A DNA stretch of 60,000 nucleotides from Lineus longissimus (taxonomy: Eukaryota > Nemertea > Pilidiophora > Heteronemertea > Lineidae), in the NCBI RefSeq assembly GCF_910592395.1, contig NC_088312.1, positions 20,655,292 to 20,715,291 of the forward strand, read 5' to 3'. The notes beneath the pieces were generated by a model. The model had not been told where the DNA came from. It was given only the letters and a program-made list of their open reading frames with translations, and did no database searches. Shown piece by piece: positions 1 to 10,058 of this stretch. How positions within the stretch are numbered: the first letter of the stretch is position 1; each line of letters opens with the position of its first letter. A program made the position numbers and the translations under genes.

Positions 1-3000
1 CCTTAAACAGAGTGCGTGGACAAACCGCTTCATGATCTTGGCAACCTTGGCACATTTCGGGATGTTTAATTTGTGTCCGGCCAAAGCACTCACTTTTGGC
101 ATGAAGTACAGTGGGATGAATCCACTAGACAAGCCTTCCTCGACCTGGTCATACACTCGACACACCATTTCTTCAAGACTTAAATTCGAGTGAAGAAACT
201 CGTCGACGTTCTTAAAAAATATCATCTTGAGCATGTAACTTGTGATGTACTTATCAACATTCTTTGGCCATGACCCTTCATCAGTGACCAAGATGCGGCA
301 GACGTCTGGATTCCGCAGGGTCTTGGCCACCAGGTACACATCCTTCACCCGCTTCTCGAGATGTTGCATGTGATAGGTCTCAAGGTGTGGAAATGATATC
401 TTCCACAGGACCTGCAGCTCCTCTTTGGTGTACTCGCACTTCTCTGCTAACTCACTGTTCACATGTGGCGGTTTCGGGACAATGTAGTAACCACGTTCTC
501 GCAATGCCTCCGACCCCAGTAGCCAGGTTTCTACGATAGCGCCATCAGGCCAGTTTTTTACATGAAGGCTTGGCACAAAATCTACTGAGATTGATACATT
601 TACTTGATTTGCCATATGTTTAGGCCTACTCACCCAAGCTAAAAACAACGGTGAAGTAGCTCTCCTGTTCGAATCATCGATCAACTTACGGAGGCTGGAT
701 GGCATCACTCTCAAAGCACCTCCCTGGAAGAGACAATGTTTGTTTTTCGCCACATCAAAAAGTTCCGTTCGAATGCAAGAATGGAAGGTTTTGCTTCCAT
801 CCATTAACAACTTGCTACGAGGATCCGTGTAATAAACATAGTCATGTCCAGCACTCTTCAGGTAAACCTGCTCATTTTCAACACAGTGGTCTACCTCGGC
901 TAGAAAGTCCATTTCATCAGGCAAACCCACTTTGGTTCCTTCAGCGGCACTGCCACATCCTATTAAACGAATATTTGGTAGCTTTCTACACTCCTGAGCA
1001 ATCGTTTGCGTCATCATTTTAACATGTTCTGATATTTCTGCAGCTTTGGGGTATTCAATGGACTGAACATCGCCAATTCCAGGGGTACAAACAAGGGACT
1101 CCATTCTCGGGCATGCTAAGTGCGGTACAGCGTCCATTTCTACTTTTTCCATTACCATCGCGGTGTCTCTTGTTACGTATAGAGTGCTGTAGTCAACTGT
1201 AGAAGCCAGTGGCAGCATATCGAATGGCTTCTTACCTAACGTATCGCGCGCATGAACATCACTCCCATCTATCAACAACAGGCGTACGATATCTAGATTT
1301 CCAAACAGACACGCTGTGTGGAGATTGGAGTGTACGTTCGTAACTGGCTCTTGATGACCATCCACTCGTTCAAAAAGCACACGATCATCATCTGTGGGAT
1401 GGGTAATCCGTGCAATATTCCACCCACATAGTTTATTTGCACCAAGAGTTAACAGCATTGTCAGTATGTCCGAACTGACATCCTGCATAATGCATTCATT
1501 TATCTGTGAAAACGATTCCAGTGGTTGTCTCGGAAGAATGATTCCGAAGATATCAGCAATCCTTTTTGTTTCTTGGTTCAACTCTATATCCCCATACACT
1601 ACCTCAGTCCTGAGTCGCGCACCCCCTCTGAGCAAACACTCTAATTCTTTGACTTCCCCTTCCAGAAGGGCTCTGTCCCCTACTCTAACCCTCCGATACT
1701 CCTTCCCTACCATGGGATTTGCCCCACACTTCAGCAAACACTGCAGCATCACCCGATCAGAACGCAGCAGAGCTTCTAACAGTGGTTCAGCACCAGCCAA
1801 AATTTCAGCATTTGGGTCAGCTCCAAGTTTCAACAACCATTCTACAACCTCCGTATTGTCCAAAGAACATGCTAAACTGATAGGGCGCCCATGACCTTTC
1901 GCACACTGCATGGCTTTATTCATGTTGGCGCCCAGACTACTCAGGGTCTCGACCATTCTAGTGTCTGAACGCTCCACTGCAAGAAAGAGAGGGAGTTCAA
2001 AGTCGTAACCCGAATCGACATCTGCGCCAGCCGAAACCAATGCTTCCAGTACGTCTTTATAAAAATCATTCTGCTCAACCGCTACCGAAAACAGTAAAGT
2101 ATTCAGAACGGTTATTCCCCTTTCTCCACCATAGTTCATGTCTGCTCCCAAGTGGACCAACTCGCTCACCATGACTACGTCGCCGCGCTTCACGGCGTCG
2201 AGAAGCACAGAGAATCTATCATACTTCGCCTTGAAGTCAGCACCAAGCCTGGCCAGTGCTTCTATCGTTCTTATCACATTCGACGGATTTGAATTCTGCA
2301 TGCTTGACCTAACAAAAGAGAACAAGGCAGTAAATCCAATGCTGATTACCTCTTGCTCAAACAAGACACCGTGACTAGGAGCTCTGATCATCTGTATCTT
2401 GCCCTTTCTAGCTGCATATACCGTGCCACTGATATCATTATCATACCTGGCGTTGATGTCCGCCCCACATTGCACCATGTGCTCAAGCACATCTAAATCA
2501 TAGTCAAATGCTTTGACTACTGGTGGCTTATTCATGATCATACTCGTAGACAGGATGTTATCGTCGTACTCCAGGAAAAAGTTAAAAATATCGAGTGCAT
2601 CTGATTCTACTGCTTGGTGAAGTAATGGGACTGTGGTGAAAGGGATGTTGAAATCAGCCCCCAAATGCGCGAGACAAGTAAACACGCCGAAGTCAATGCA
2701 ATTTGCCAGCAGCGAGTGATTTACTGGCGTTACATTCCGCACTTCCAATGCGTCTGTATCTGCTCCATGTGCCAATAGAGTTTGAACAATCTTGAGGTTT
2801 CCTGACTTCACGGCAGCATGCAAGGCCGGAACCCTAGCATAAGACACGTTCACGTCAGCTCCGAGGTAAACCAAGTGTTTTATAACCTCTTTCTGGCCAG
2901 ATTCCACTGCCATCTGAAGTGCGGACAAACCAATGAACATTTCCTCATTCGCCTTCCCGTATAACCCCAGCTCAGTCAACACCACTACTGCCCGGACATT

Positions 3001-3477
3001 CCTGTGGCGTATCGCCTCGTGTAAAGATGTTTTATTCGACTGGTTGAACTTAGCATTAATGTCCGCACCTAAGCGGAACAAAAGATCTATGAGCCGGATT
3101 TTTTGCTTTTCAACCAAATCCATTACAGCCAACCTTAATTTCTCACTCCACAGAAGCAGCTTATCTCTGCACATCTCAGACAGTGACGGGAAAAGCTGTG
3201 CCATTATCCTTTCTGCGAAGAATTCCGTGACTATCTTCAAAAAAACAAAATGCAATGGCGTCCATTGTTGACGGTCTCGAGCATTGACGTCTGCCCCTAA
3301 ACTAACAAGATGTTCAATCATTTTCGTCCTTCCGCCGACCACCGCAGCGTGAAGTACGGTTCTCCCCATGCTGCTTCTGCAGTTTACATCGACACATTCC
3401 TTGCACACCAATCTCGTGACTTCTGACTTCGAGTTCCATAAAATAACTGCGTTTTCGAGTTCTATGAATTCGGCCAT
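1..3477 (-). CDS. Ankyrin-repeat cGAS-like receptor (cGLR / Mab-21 nucleotidyltransferase), 3' end outside window
   Basis: I translated the minus strand codon by codon from the ATG at 3477-3475 and found no stop to position 1, giving at least 1159 residues with no intron. Residues about 35-756 hold roughly 15 ankyrin repeats, seen as recurring LGADVNAR-type turns (e.g. SLGADVNARD, RLGADINAK, IDGSDVHARD), several degenerate. After a linker comes a cGAS-like NTase fold: GCGSAAEGTKV at 840-850 (the GS signature is G842-S843), PDEMDFL at 853-859 (E855 and D857, metal ligands) and ISVDFVP at 963-969 (third ligand D966). The Mab-21 C-terminal half follows, with LWKISFPHLE around W1025 and SYMLKMIFF at 1080-1088. 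All three acidic residues are present, so an active second-messenger synthase is inferred; known cGLRs make cyclic dinucleotides for STING. The HxxxxxCC...C zinc ribbon of vertebrate cGAS is absent, as in most cGLRs. Only a short C-terminal tail should lie left of the window. The ligand is unknown. Confidence 0.95.
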   Translation of the reverse strand, partial: MAEFIELENAVILWNSKSEVTRLVCKECVDVNCRSSMGRTVLHAAVVGGRTKMIEHLVSLGADVNARDRQQWTPLHFVFLKIVTEFFAERIMAQLFPSLSEMCRDKLLLWSEKLRLAVMDLVEKQKIRLIDLLFRLGADINAKFNQSNKTSLHEAIRHRNVRAVVVLTELGLYGKANEEMFIGLSALQMAVESGQKEVIKHLVYLGADVNVSYARVPALHAAVKSGNLKIVQTLLAHGADTDALEVRNVTPVNHSLLANCIDFGVFTCLAHLGADFNIPFTTVPLLHQAVESDALDIFNFFLEYDDNILSTSMIMNKPPVVKAFDYDLDVLEHMVQCGADINARYDNDISGTVYAARKGKIQMIRAPSHGVLFEQEVISIGFTALFSFVRSSMQNSNPSNVIRTIEALARLGADFKAKYDRFSVLLDAVKRGDVVMVSELVHLGADMNYGGERGITVLNTLLFSVAVEQNDFYKDVLEALVSAGADVDSGYDFELPLFLAVERSDTRMVETLSSLGANMNKAMQCAKGHGRPISLACSLDNTEVVEWLLKLGADPNAEILAGAEPLLEALLRSDRVMLQCLLKCGANPMVGKEYRRVRVGDRALLEGEVKELECLLRGGARLRTEVVYGDIELNQETKRIADIFGIILPRQPLESFSQINECIMQDVSSDILTMLLTLGANKLCGWNIARITHPTDDDRVLFERVDGHQEPVTNVHSNLHTACLFGNLDIVRLLLIDGSDVHARDTLGKKPFDMLPLASTVDYSTLYVTRDTAMVMEKVEMDAVPHLACPRMESLVCTPGIGDVQSIEYPKAAEISEHVKMMTQTIAQECRKLPNIRLIGCGSAAEGTKVGLPDEMDFLAEVDHCVENEQVYLKSAGHDYVYYTDPRSKLLMDGSKTFHSCIRTELFDVAKNKHCLFQGGALRVMPSSLRKLIDDSNRRATSPLFLAWVSRPKHMANQVNVSISVDFVPSLHVKNWPDGAIVETWLLGSEALRERGYYIVPKPPHVNSELAEKCEYTKEELQVLWKISFPHLETYHMQHLEKRVKDVYLVAKTLRNPDVCRILVTDEGSWPKNVDKYITSYMLKMIFFKNVDEFLHSNLSLEEMVCRVYDQVEEGLSSGFIPLYFMPKVSALAGHKLNIPKCAKVAKIMKRFVHALCLR

Positions 3478-4360
3478 GATTTGTCAATTAAAAAGAAGCT
3501 GGGGCTTCCGATCCAAAAGGCCAATCGTCATCCGTCTCGGTATTCTACAATACAGATTAGAGGTCAGAGGTCATGCAAATGTTGTATCAAGTGAGCAATA
3601 ATTTTGAAGCGATGGTGGGGCAGCGCTAACTCCTCCCCTTAACCACATTATAGTCCACAAACAACGCAGGTGTTTTTGATGTAAGTGCTCATTTTCAGTC
3701 AAAAACACGGGTTGGGTTAGGTAAGGAGTTTCAGTTTGTTCCAATAATCTACTTGCCTCACGGATGATCCCAGAACCTCTAGCACGATATCCCTTCAGGG
3801 TGCGACGACAAACCACTTTCATTTATTCAACTGTCCGACTATACAAGTACGGTGTATGATGGTCTGTGGTGCAATCTATACGTGTGCGAACTCATTTACG
3901 AGACACTCGTACGTACAGCACGCGATAAAATTGGCGTCAACCAAATAGATATCGTATAACGGTACTCCAAACCTTGCAAGTCCGACCTTGGACGACGAAC
4001 ATGAGATGCGTAGTCCACTCAGCCACGTAGAAGTGTGATTCTTTTTGATGTGAGTGTCCCTTACTTTTCCTTTCTCCGCATATACCACCAAGACGATATA
4101 GGTCATTCCAACGATCGATACACGCATGACCGACAGGCAATACGAAGGCATGACATAGAAATGTGTTTTTGTGTTCCAGGTCCGTTTTCAAAAGATATAT
4201 CTCGGTCTCTCATAAATAGGAAGAAATAATTCATATGGCATTTATCGCTTGTTCGTTCAAGAGATAATGCTGCGAGTTGAATAACTCCGAGGTGTTTGAA
4301 AGGAACAACTAGGGCGTGGGATTTACCTGGCTAGGAGAATAATATACGAATGGAAGTGAC
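3478..4360. other. Non-coding upstream flank of the ankyrin-cGLR gene
   Basis: This stretch carries the presumed promoter and 5' UTR of the minus-strand ankyrin-cGLR gene. I see no convincing TATA box, exon or repeat. The short frames here have no recognisable motif. Confidence 0.5.
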
Positions 4361-4884
4361 TATTTGGCAAGCCCGGCTTACCAAACAGCGCCTTTTTTCT
4401 GCCCAAGATGGAGAGCCGAGCTCATGCATATTCAACCATCCAGGAGCTCATTATCATTCGTGGCAACACGGTCAGCAACACTGGAGTAACAGTGAAACGC
4501 CTTTAGAAATGCACACTAATGCATTTAACATGCTTATCAGTTAAATCACGTTTATGACTTTTTTTTGTAAATCCATACAGTCATGTACATGTACATGCTT
4601 CTTCATGGATTATTGACCAAAACCCGAGTTTAGTAACAGAAATTGAATCGAGAGCGGGAAGTCGGCCATTGTTAAATATGCGCATATCAATTCGAATATG
4701 ACGTCACTGCTCTCTGATTGGCCAACATGTTTTAACCTCTCCGGCTCGCCAAAGAGGGTAGTATTTTTGCCCTGTTTGGCAAGCCCGGCTTGCCGAACAG
4801 AGTTGATTTTTAGTGCTGTTTGGCAAGCGGCTCTCCAAGCAGGGCAAAAAAAGATGCCTGTTCGGCGAGCCGCTTGCCAAATAG
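4361..4884. repeat. Cluster of GC-rich palindromic repeats
   Basis: Copies of a self-complementary motif built on TTTGGCAAGC..GCTTGCCAAA occur at 4361-4388, 4772-4800, 4816-4832 and 4868-4884. The first two are each imperfect palindromes with the core GGCAAGCCCGGCTTGCC or a one-base variant. The last two form the arms of a larger hairpin (16 of 17 bases complementary) around a 35-nt loop. No terminal inverted repeats or target duplication delimit the cluster, so the class of element is unknown. Confidence 0.7.
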
Positions 4885-5490
4885 ACCCGGTGTAAAAGTA
4901 AAAAGTGTCCCCCCTAGAAAAAGTGTCCGGGCCTATTGTATTCTGACAGATTATGGCATATGGTTCTATAGAGGCAATGACCGTCAACAGCTCAGCGCAT
5001 AATAGAATCCTTTGTTCCCGGACATTTTATCCTAGGACATTTTAAACTTCTGCACCGGCCTATACTAGTATATAATAATTGACACCATGCGCCGCCACGT
5101 GTATGATATCACACTGATGATGTTAATGATTTTCGCCAGTGCTGTGAGGCTGTTTTGGACATGGCTTGCGAATTTCAGGCAGGCTTAGGCTACAACCTGT
5201 TCTAGTGCATTGTTTATGGTAGTTCAAATATATTTTTTGATGATCCTGTTTGGAGAAGTTGCGGTCCTGCTGGAAGCCGGTTTTGTATGGAAAACCAACA
5301 TATCTTATGCCCAAGTTGGCCCTTCAACAGAAATCCTAATTTTGTCAATTTTTTTAAAGGGGTGTTTTGCTATATTCGGGCGGCTAGCTTATAATTGGTC
5401 CCAGTTTTTACCATCTTCGTCTGGATTAACTGTGTAGGCCTATGGAAAACAGTTGCGAGGGTGTGCATCGTTTGCAGTTCTCACTACGAG

Positions 5491-5777
5491 GGAGCCGCTG
5501 TGGTGTAGTGGCTTGGACTCTCGACCAGCGATCAAGAGGTCCCGGGTTCGATCCCCACTGTTGGCGTGAGACTGTAGGCAGGTATCTTTGTCTTACTTGC
5601 CTCTCTGCACCCAGGTGTATAAATGGGCACCGGTCAGAAATGCACAGATTGTAGCGCTGGTTGAGCAGCTCATCTATGGTCTGCTGAAAGGTTTCAGGAC
5701 AGACCGGGGTTAAAGTGTAAAGTCGGATGATTAGTTGATATCAGACTATAAACCCTAAACTTTAACTTTTTTTTTAC
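5491..5777 (+). mobile_element. tRNA-derived SINE
   Basis: The 5' part is tRNA-like with RNA polymerase III promoter boxes: an A box around TGGTGTAGTGG (5501-5511) and a canonical B box GGTTCGATCC (5545-5554), about 33 nt apart. It is followed by a body containing ACCCAGGTGTATAAATGGGC, as seen in tRNA-SINEs of several invertebrates from memory, and ends in a T-rich tail near 5765-5777. It does not fold convincingly as a functional tRNA (no clear acceptor-stem closure), so I call it a SINE and not a tRNA gene. Target duplications were not resolved. Confidence 0.75.
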
Positions 5778-7430
5778 TTCAACTCTGGGAGAGAACTACG
5801 GTCGCCTATCGCGATAAGCTTGATATTCTGGGTCGAGAAACATTTTAACGTATCATTTTGATGACCCTCTCTAGTGTTCAGTTACCAGGGATTTCGAAGT
5901 GGTGGTTTTGCTGATTTGCGATAACCTTAAAAGTATGTACACGCATTTTATACGAAATTCATAATCGTTGAACACATCAGAGTTAGAGTTCTAGATCAAG
6001 TCCGCTTTTAATGACCGATTGCTTTTTACTTTTGCTTGCATGTATGTCATTGAATTCGATTTTAAAAGACGACAGGTCGTTTAAGACGGGACGAAGTGGA
6101 ATGCGTTGTTGACAGAACCAAACTTGTGGTGAAGCGAAGCACTGCGTAAAAGAACATCATGGTCGACATGTATGACTTTGCTACAGCGGTCCTTAAACAT
6201 TTTAGAGAGATTCTAAAAGTTTCATTTATTAAAAGCAGTAATGTTTCCAGTGTGTTTTAAATTTATATTCGCTGAGCAACCTTGCACAAAAATCAAAATC
6301 TTGAAAACTATAAACTGGAATTTATAATCATTTAGTTAATAATGAAGGGATTAAAGGGTTTTAATCCCGCAATAATCCCCGGCATATTGCCGTATATTAT
6401 TAGAGTCACGATTTAATCCTACCTTAAACTGAAAGCAAGTCTTTAACTTAATAATCAAATTGGCCTATATTGTATACTTAATTGGCTCAAAGCTTGAGAA
6501 ACTCACCCCACAAGGCCACGCGTATGACATAAGGGGTCTCTTTGAGAAGCGTGTTATAAACATGGTCGACTGTTTGATTTGTAGGCAAGCACTCTAATGT
6601 CAATATATATCAACTTTCTCTTGAGATCCTGGAAGAGCTCTTTTCGATATTGGGAGTAACGTTTTCGACTACCACCAAAGGGAAACACACACATTTCCAG
6701 TTAAACTGAATTAGTGAGTACAGAATAGAAGATTCTTCTTTGCGCCTTGATTTGTTTACCAAAAATCGGAGGTATCAACACCGGAGCTTCAGAAAACACT
6801 TTGGCATTGGAGCCAACTGTATGACAGCGAACGGAAATTCTGTCTTAAAAGATGTCTGCGGAACGCAGGATTTTGTCATGATCTCATTGATCTCTCTGCC
6901 TTTTCAATGGATAATGGCAGAGTCGAGGGTGTAGAAAATGAACTGGTGTCATCAGTACGTCTATGGTTGATCGGATGTTTACAATTTAAACGATGCGCAC
7001 TTAAAGTGTGTGATGTCAACCAAAAACTGTTACACGATTTAAAACTTGGATAGAATTGAGTGGAACTTAATCGATCGTGGAAAAGCACTTGCTTGACCAT
7101 CAACAAGGCATATACATGGACTTTGTGTTGGGGTTACAACTCCAGACATATTTTGCGCAGACGGCATCTACGGACTACATTTTCTCTTGGAAAAGTACAT
7201 ACTTCTTGAAAAACTGACCACACCACTAACTAGCAGAACCACGTTGCTTCAGCTTGCACAGGGATAGGGCCTAAACTTTCTTCGATGTTCATCAGACCAG
7301 CAACGCTGCCAAGATCCCAGATGACATCGATGGAGAAAACATGGCATGCTTAGAATTTGGGATAAACGAAACGATGTACGGGTAATAACTTGACAGTTCG
7401 ATCGGATATATTTCCATAGATTTCGTTCCA
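5778..7430. other. Non-coding stretch before the 492-residue gene
   Basis: AT-rich sequence with no supported exon or repeat. It probably contains the promoter and perhaps a 5' untranslated exon of the downstream plus-strand gene: a possible acceptor (tatttccatag) lies just before the ATG at 7431. Confidence 0.4.
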
Positions 7431-9558
7431 ATGAAGATGGAGAGTTTCTGGAAGCAACTGAATGATGTCGGCCAACCACAAGACGCAAGGAAGCCCACTC
7501 GTCTCCGCTTCCCTTTGCTGTCTCCAACGAGGAAGGAGTCCAAGGCATTCTACAGGAGACGAGGCAGGCCTGGGTAAGTGAATGCCACTCAGTGACAGAC
7601 ATGGCAACTTTGTTTTCGACACTTTAAGAAAGAAATGTTTTCCAAAATTAATGGTAACATAACTTTTGGGCGGTTTCACATAGTTTGAAATACCACACCG
7701 GATAGCTCTTGGCAAAAACCCAAATGCAAATGGTTTTCTCGAGAATTATATTTCCCACTCTAACTTGTGACAAGACCTTTGAAATTCTTCTAAAGATGCT
7801 GCGTAAGTTTCAACGCGGGAGTTGGTTGATTGCTTTAAAACGTGGACAGAGTACAGCTGAACATACCCGGAAATTTAGTTCGGTATGACTACTTGCCGCT
7901 TGGGTTCAGAGCAAAATCCAACCCAGGCATCACCGGTTTTACCCGTAGGTAGCTGCAAGATTTAAATCGCTCATTTGCGAGGCGTTTTACCACTGCAATA
8001 TAAAACACCACGCGCTGAGCAATGATTTCACTTGGAACGTCAAGAGGCACCTGTTTGTTCGGGGTTGATGTTGATCGCACGCAAGGCCTTGGACCACCTT
8101 GGTTGGCATGAAGCACGGACAATAGGTTTCTTTGTTGGTCAGATAGCACAGTATCATGGATCCAATATCATAGTTGTCTATCCCAGCATGCCTGTTTTAC
8201 AATCTCCTCTCCCCCATTCCAGTCTCTCCTACGACGCCAGAAGCTACATCGACCACATGCCATACGTGCCCGAACCATCTTCATACCGTTCAGTCAGCGT
8301 GGACTCCAGGCTGCCCGTAATCAGACAACCTTCGTGTACGATGAAGCTACCCTCGGCAAAAAAGAGGGAGTCCAGCCGAGAAGTGTTGAAGAGGCTTTCA
8401 CGGAAGCCCGCTCTTGGTAAGGAGGATGCCTTTAAACTCATAGAGACAATCGCTGACGCTCTGAGGGACAATTTTCAGGAGACCTGCAAGCGAGGAACTG
8501 TTGTTCTGCCCTCCATTGCGGGGTATCATCCACGGAGCAACTCGCCAACTTTCACGACACTACTCGAAACAAGATTAGATCTTGAGAAAGCGTTCAAGAA
8601 AAAACTAGTTGAAACCAAGGAGTTGTGTGACAAAAACTTGTTAAACTTTCAGACTGTTTTAGAGATATTCTTCAAGAAGGTTGATGGGTTTGATCAGGAG
8701 GTCGACCAGGGGTGGCCCTCCAAGAGCAAGCCGACCCAGGGAAGTGAGCTCTTTTCCATCCCCGTGATCGGGGACAAGCCCAAGATGGAACTATTGTGGC
8801 TGCGGTCTAACCTGGAGGGGCTGTTCCCTGAGCTACGACAAGCAAGGACGGCGAGTCGTCAGACGAAGCGGGAAAGAGACAGCCGGTTACGCATTTGTAC
8901 CAGTCGCTTAGAGGGACCAGAGCCTGAATTGTCACCTCTTCCAATCTGGGCAAAAATTCGCCACGAAAACACCCCGGTTGTTCCACGATCTCAAGACACG
9001 AACCGCGGCTACCGATCAATCACCCCGGCAAACGAGACCCAGATGAACCGTGAGCGCCGCCGGACCCAAACCGAGACCGACCTCGGTGACATCAAGAAAC
9101 GAATTGAGCAGATGACAGCGCAATTTCAAGTTCCCCAACGTCTCTCACCGAGGAGCACGACGTTTGACAGCAGCAGTTGTTTCGGGGACGACACACGATC
9201 TGATTGGAACCAGTCGTCGTTTCGGGACGACAGTGTGGATATTTCTTCAGTGACCGATCAGAGAGAGTTAGAGCAGCAGCGCTTAGCTGTAATCAAGGAC
9301 CGTAGGATTAAAGAAATCCAAGAAAAAAATGAGAAAGTCAGGCCAAGTAGCTTTGATGCCGTCATCACGCAGCGGACGAAGACGAAGGCTGTTCGGCGGT
9401 TGTCGGGATTGGTCGGGCTGTCGTCTGAGGAGGCGAAGTATGTGCACTCGACAGGTGATCATCGCGTGATCAGCACTCATTACACAAAACAATATGACCA
9501 TATACCCTTGGACTATCTACCAAATGCTGACACGGACGAGGAAGAAGAGGACATTTAA
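7431..9558 (+). CDS. Two-exon gene for a 492-residue charged protein of unknown family
   Basis: Exon 1 is 7431-7573, from the ATG (MKMESFWKQLNDVG...) to a consensus donor GG|GTAAGT at 7574. Exon 2 is 8223-9558, after a pyrimidine tract and acceptor (ctcccccattccag). The 2-nt overhang GG joins T of exon 2 to give glycine and enters the long frame (GLSYDAR) exactly in phase, which is strong support. The frame also extends upstream of 8223 to 8032, but that part is best read as intron. The protein is hydrophilic: a basic N-terminus, Ser/Arg-rich linkers, a helical coiled-coil-prone segment in the middle (RLDLEKAFKKKLVETKEL), another near residues 370-430, and an acidic tail DTDEEEEDI. There is no signal peptide or membrane segment. 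I do not recognise the family; a cytoskeletal or ciliary role would be a guess. Confidence 0.8.
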
Positions 9559-9665
9559 AGGAGGGATGTGGACAATGGCAGACGAACTGTATTCCCTTTT
9601 CGATTTAAAACTGATGGGATTTCCCCGTTGCCGCTGGCGTAACATGTGTGGTTGTTCCCTATTAT

Positions 9666-9706
9666 ATGGAATAACTGAAATATGGGCCATATTTCAGTTA
9701 TTCCAT
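9666..9706. repeat. Near-perfect 41-bp palindrome (hairpin)
   Basis: Two 20-nt arms (ATGGAATAACTGAAATATGG and its exact reverse complement) are separated by one base. It lies 107 bp past the stop of the 492-residue gene, possibly in its 3' UTR. Weaker complementarity continues outside the arms (ctattatatgga against ctattgcatgga), suggesting an older, larger palindrome such as a decayed fold-back element. Confidence 0.85.
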
Positions 9707-10058
9707 GCAATAGACAGCTATAAGGCGTACGGAGCAAACATTCGTGGGTCAAGATGCTCACTGTGACTTAGATCAGGTTTTAGGGATAATCAGATAGGAA
9801 TATCACATCATAAAGGTATCGTGACGAAATCGTTTGTTTTTTGTATGATTGTGGCAAGACGCAGATTTCGCAAGCATACGAACGAAGACACGAAGGCATC
9901 AACGAGCCTTTCATTGCTCATTTGATCCAAGAACTTATATGCACGGTCAACTCGGTGTGGTTGAAAGTGTCTTATCTCTTTGATTATGTTGGTAGGAGCT
10001 CACAGGTCCCATTCAGTCCGTTTGTGACTGACTAAAACTTGACCTGGCTGCCCCACCG

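Noticed and set aside
699-3601. Several plus-strand open frames of 77-166 codons opposite the ankyrin-cGLR gene
   Set aside because: They are antisense shadows of the continuous minus-strand frame, which carries the recognisable repeats and catalytic motifs.
5501-5566. A functional tRNA gene
   Set aside because: The A and B boxes are good, but the acceptor stem does not pair and a SINE body and T-rich tail follow.
8032-8222. N-terminal 64 codons of the apparent 508-codon frame
   Set aside because: A pyrimidine-rich acceptor at 8221-8222 and an in-phase upstream exon (7431-7573) with a GTAAGT donor explain the gene better; the 8032 start reads through intron.
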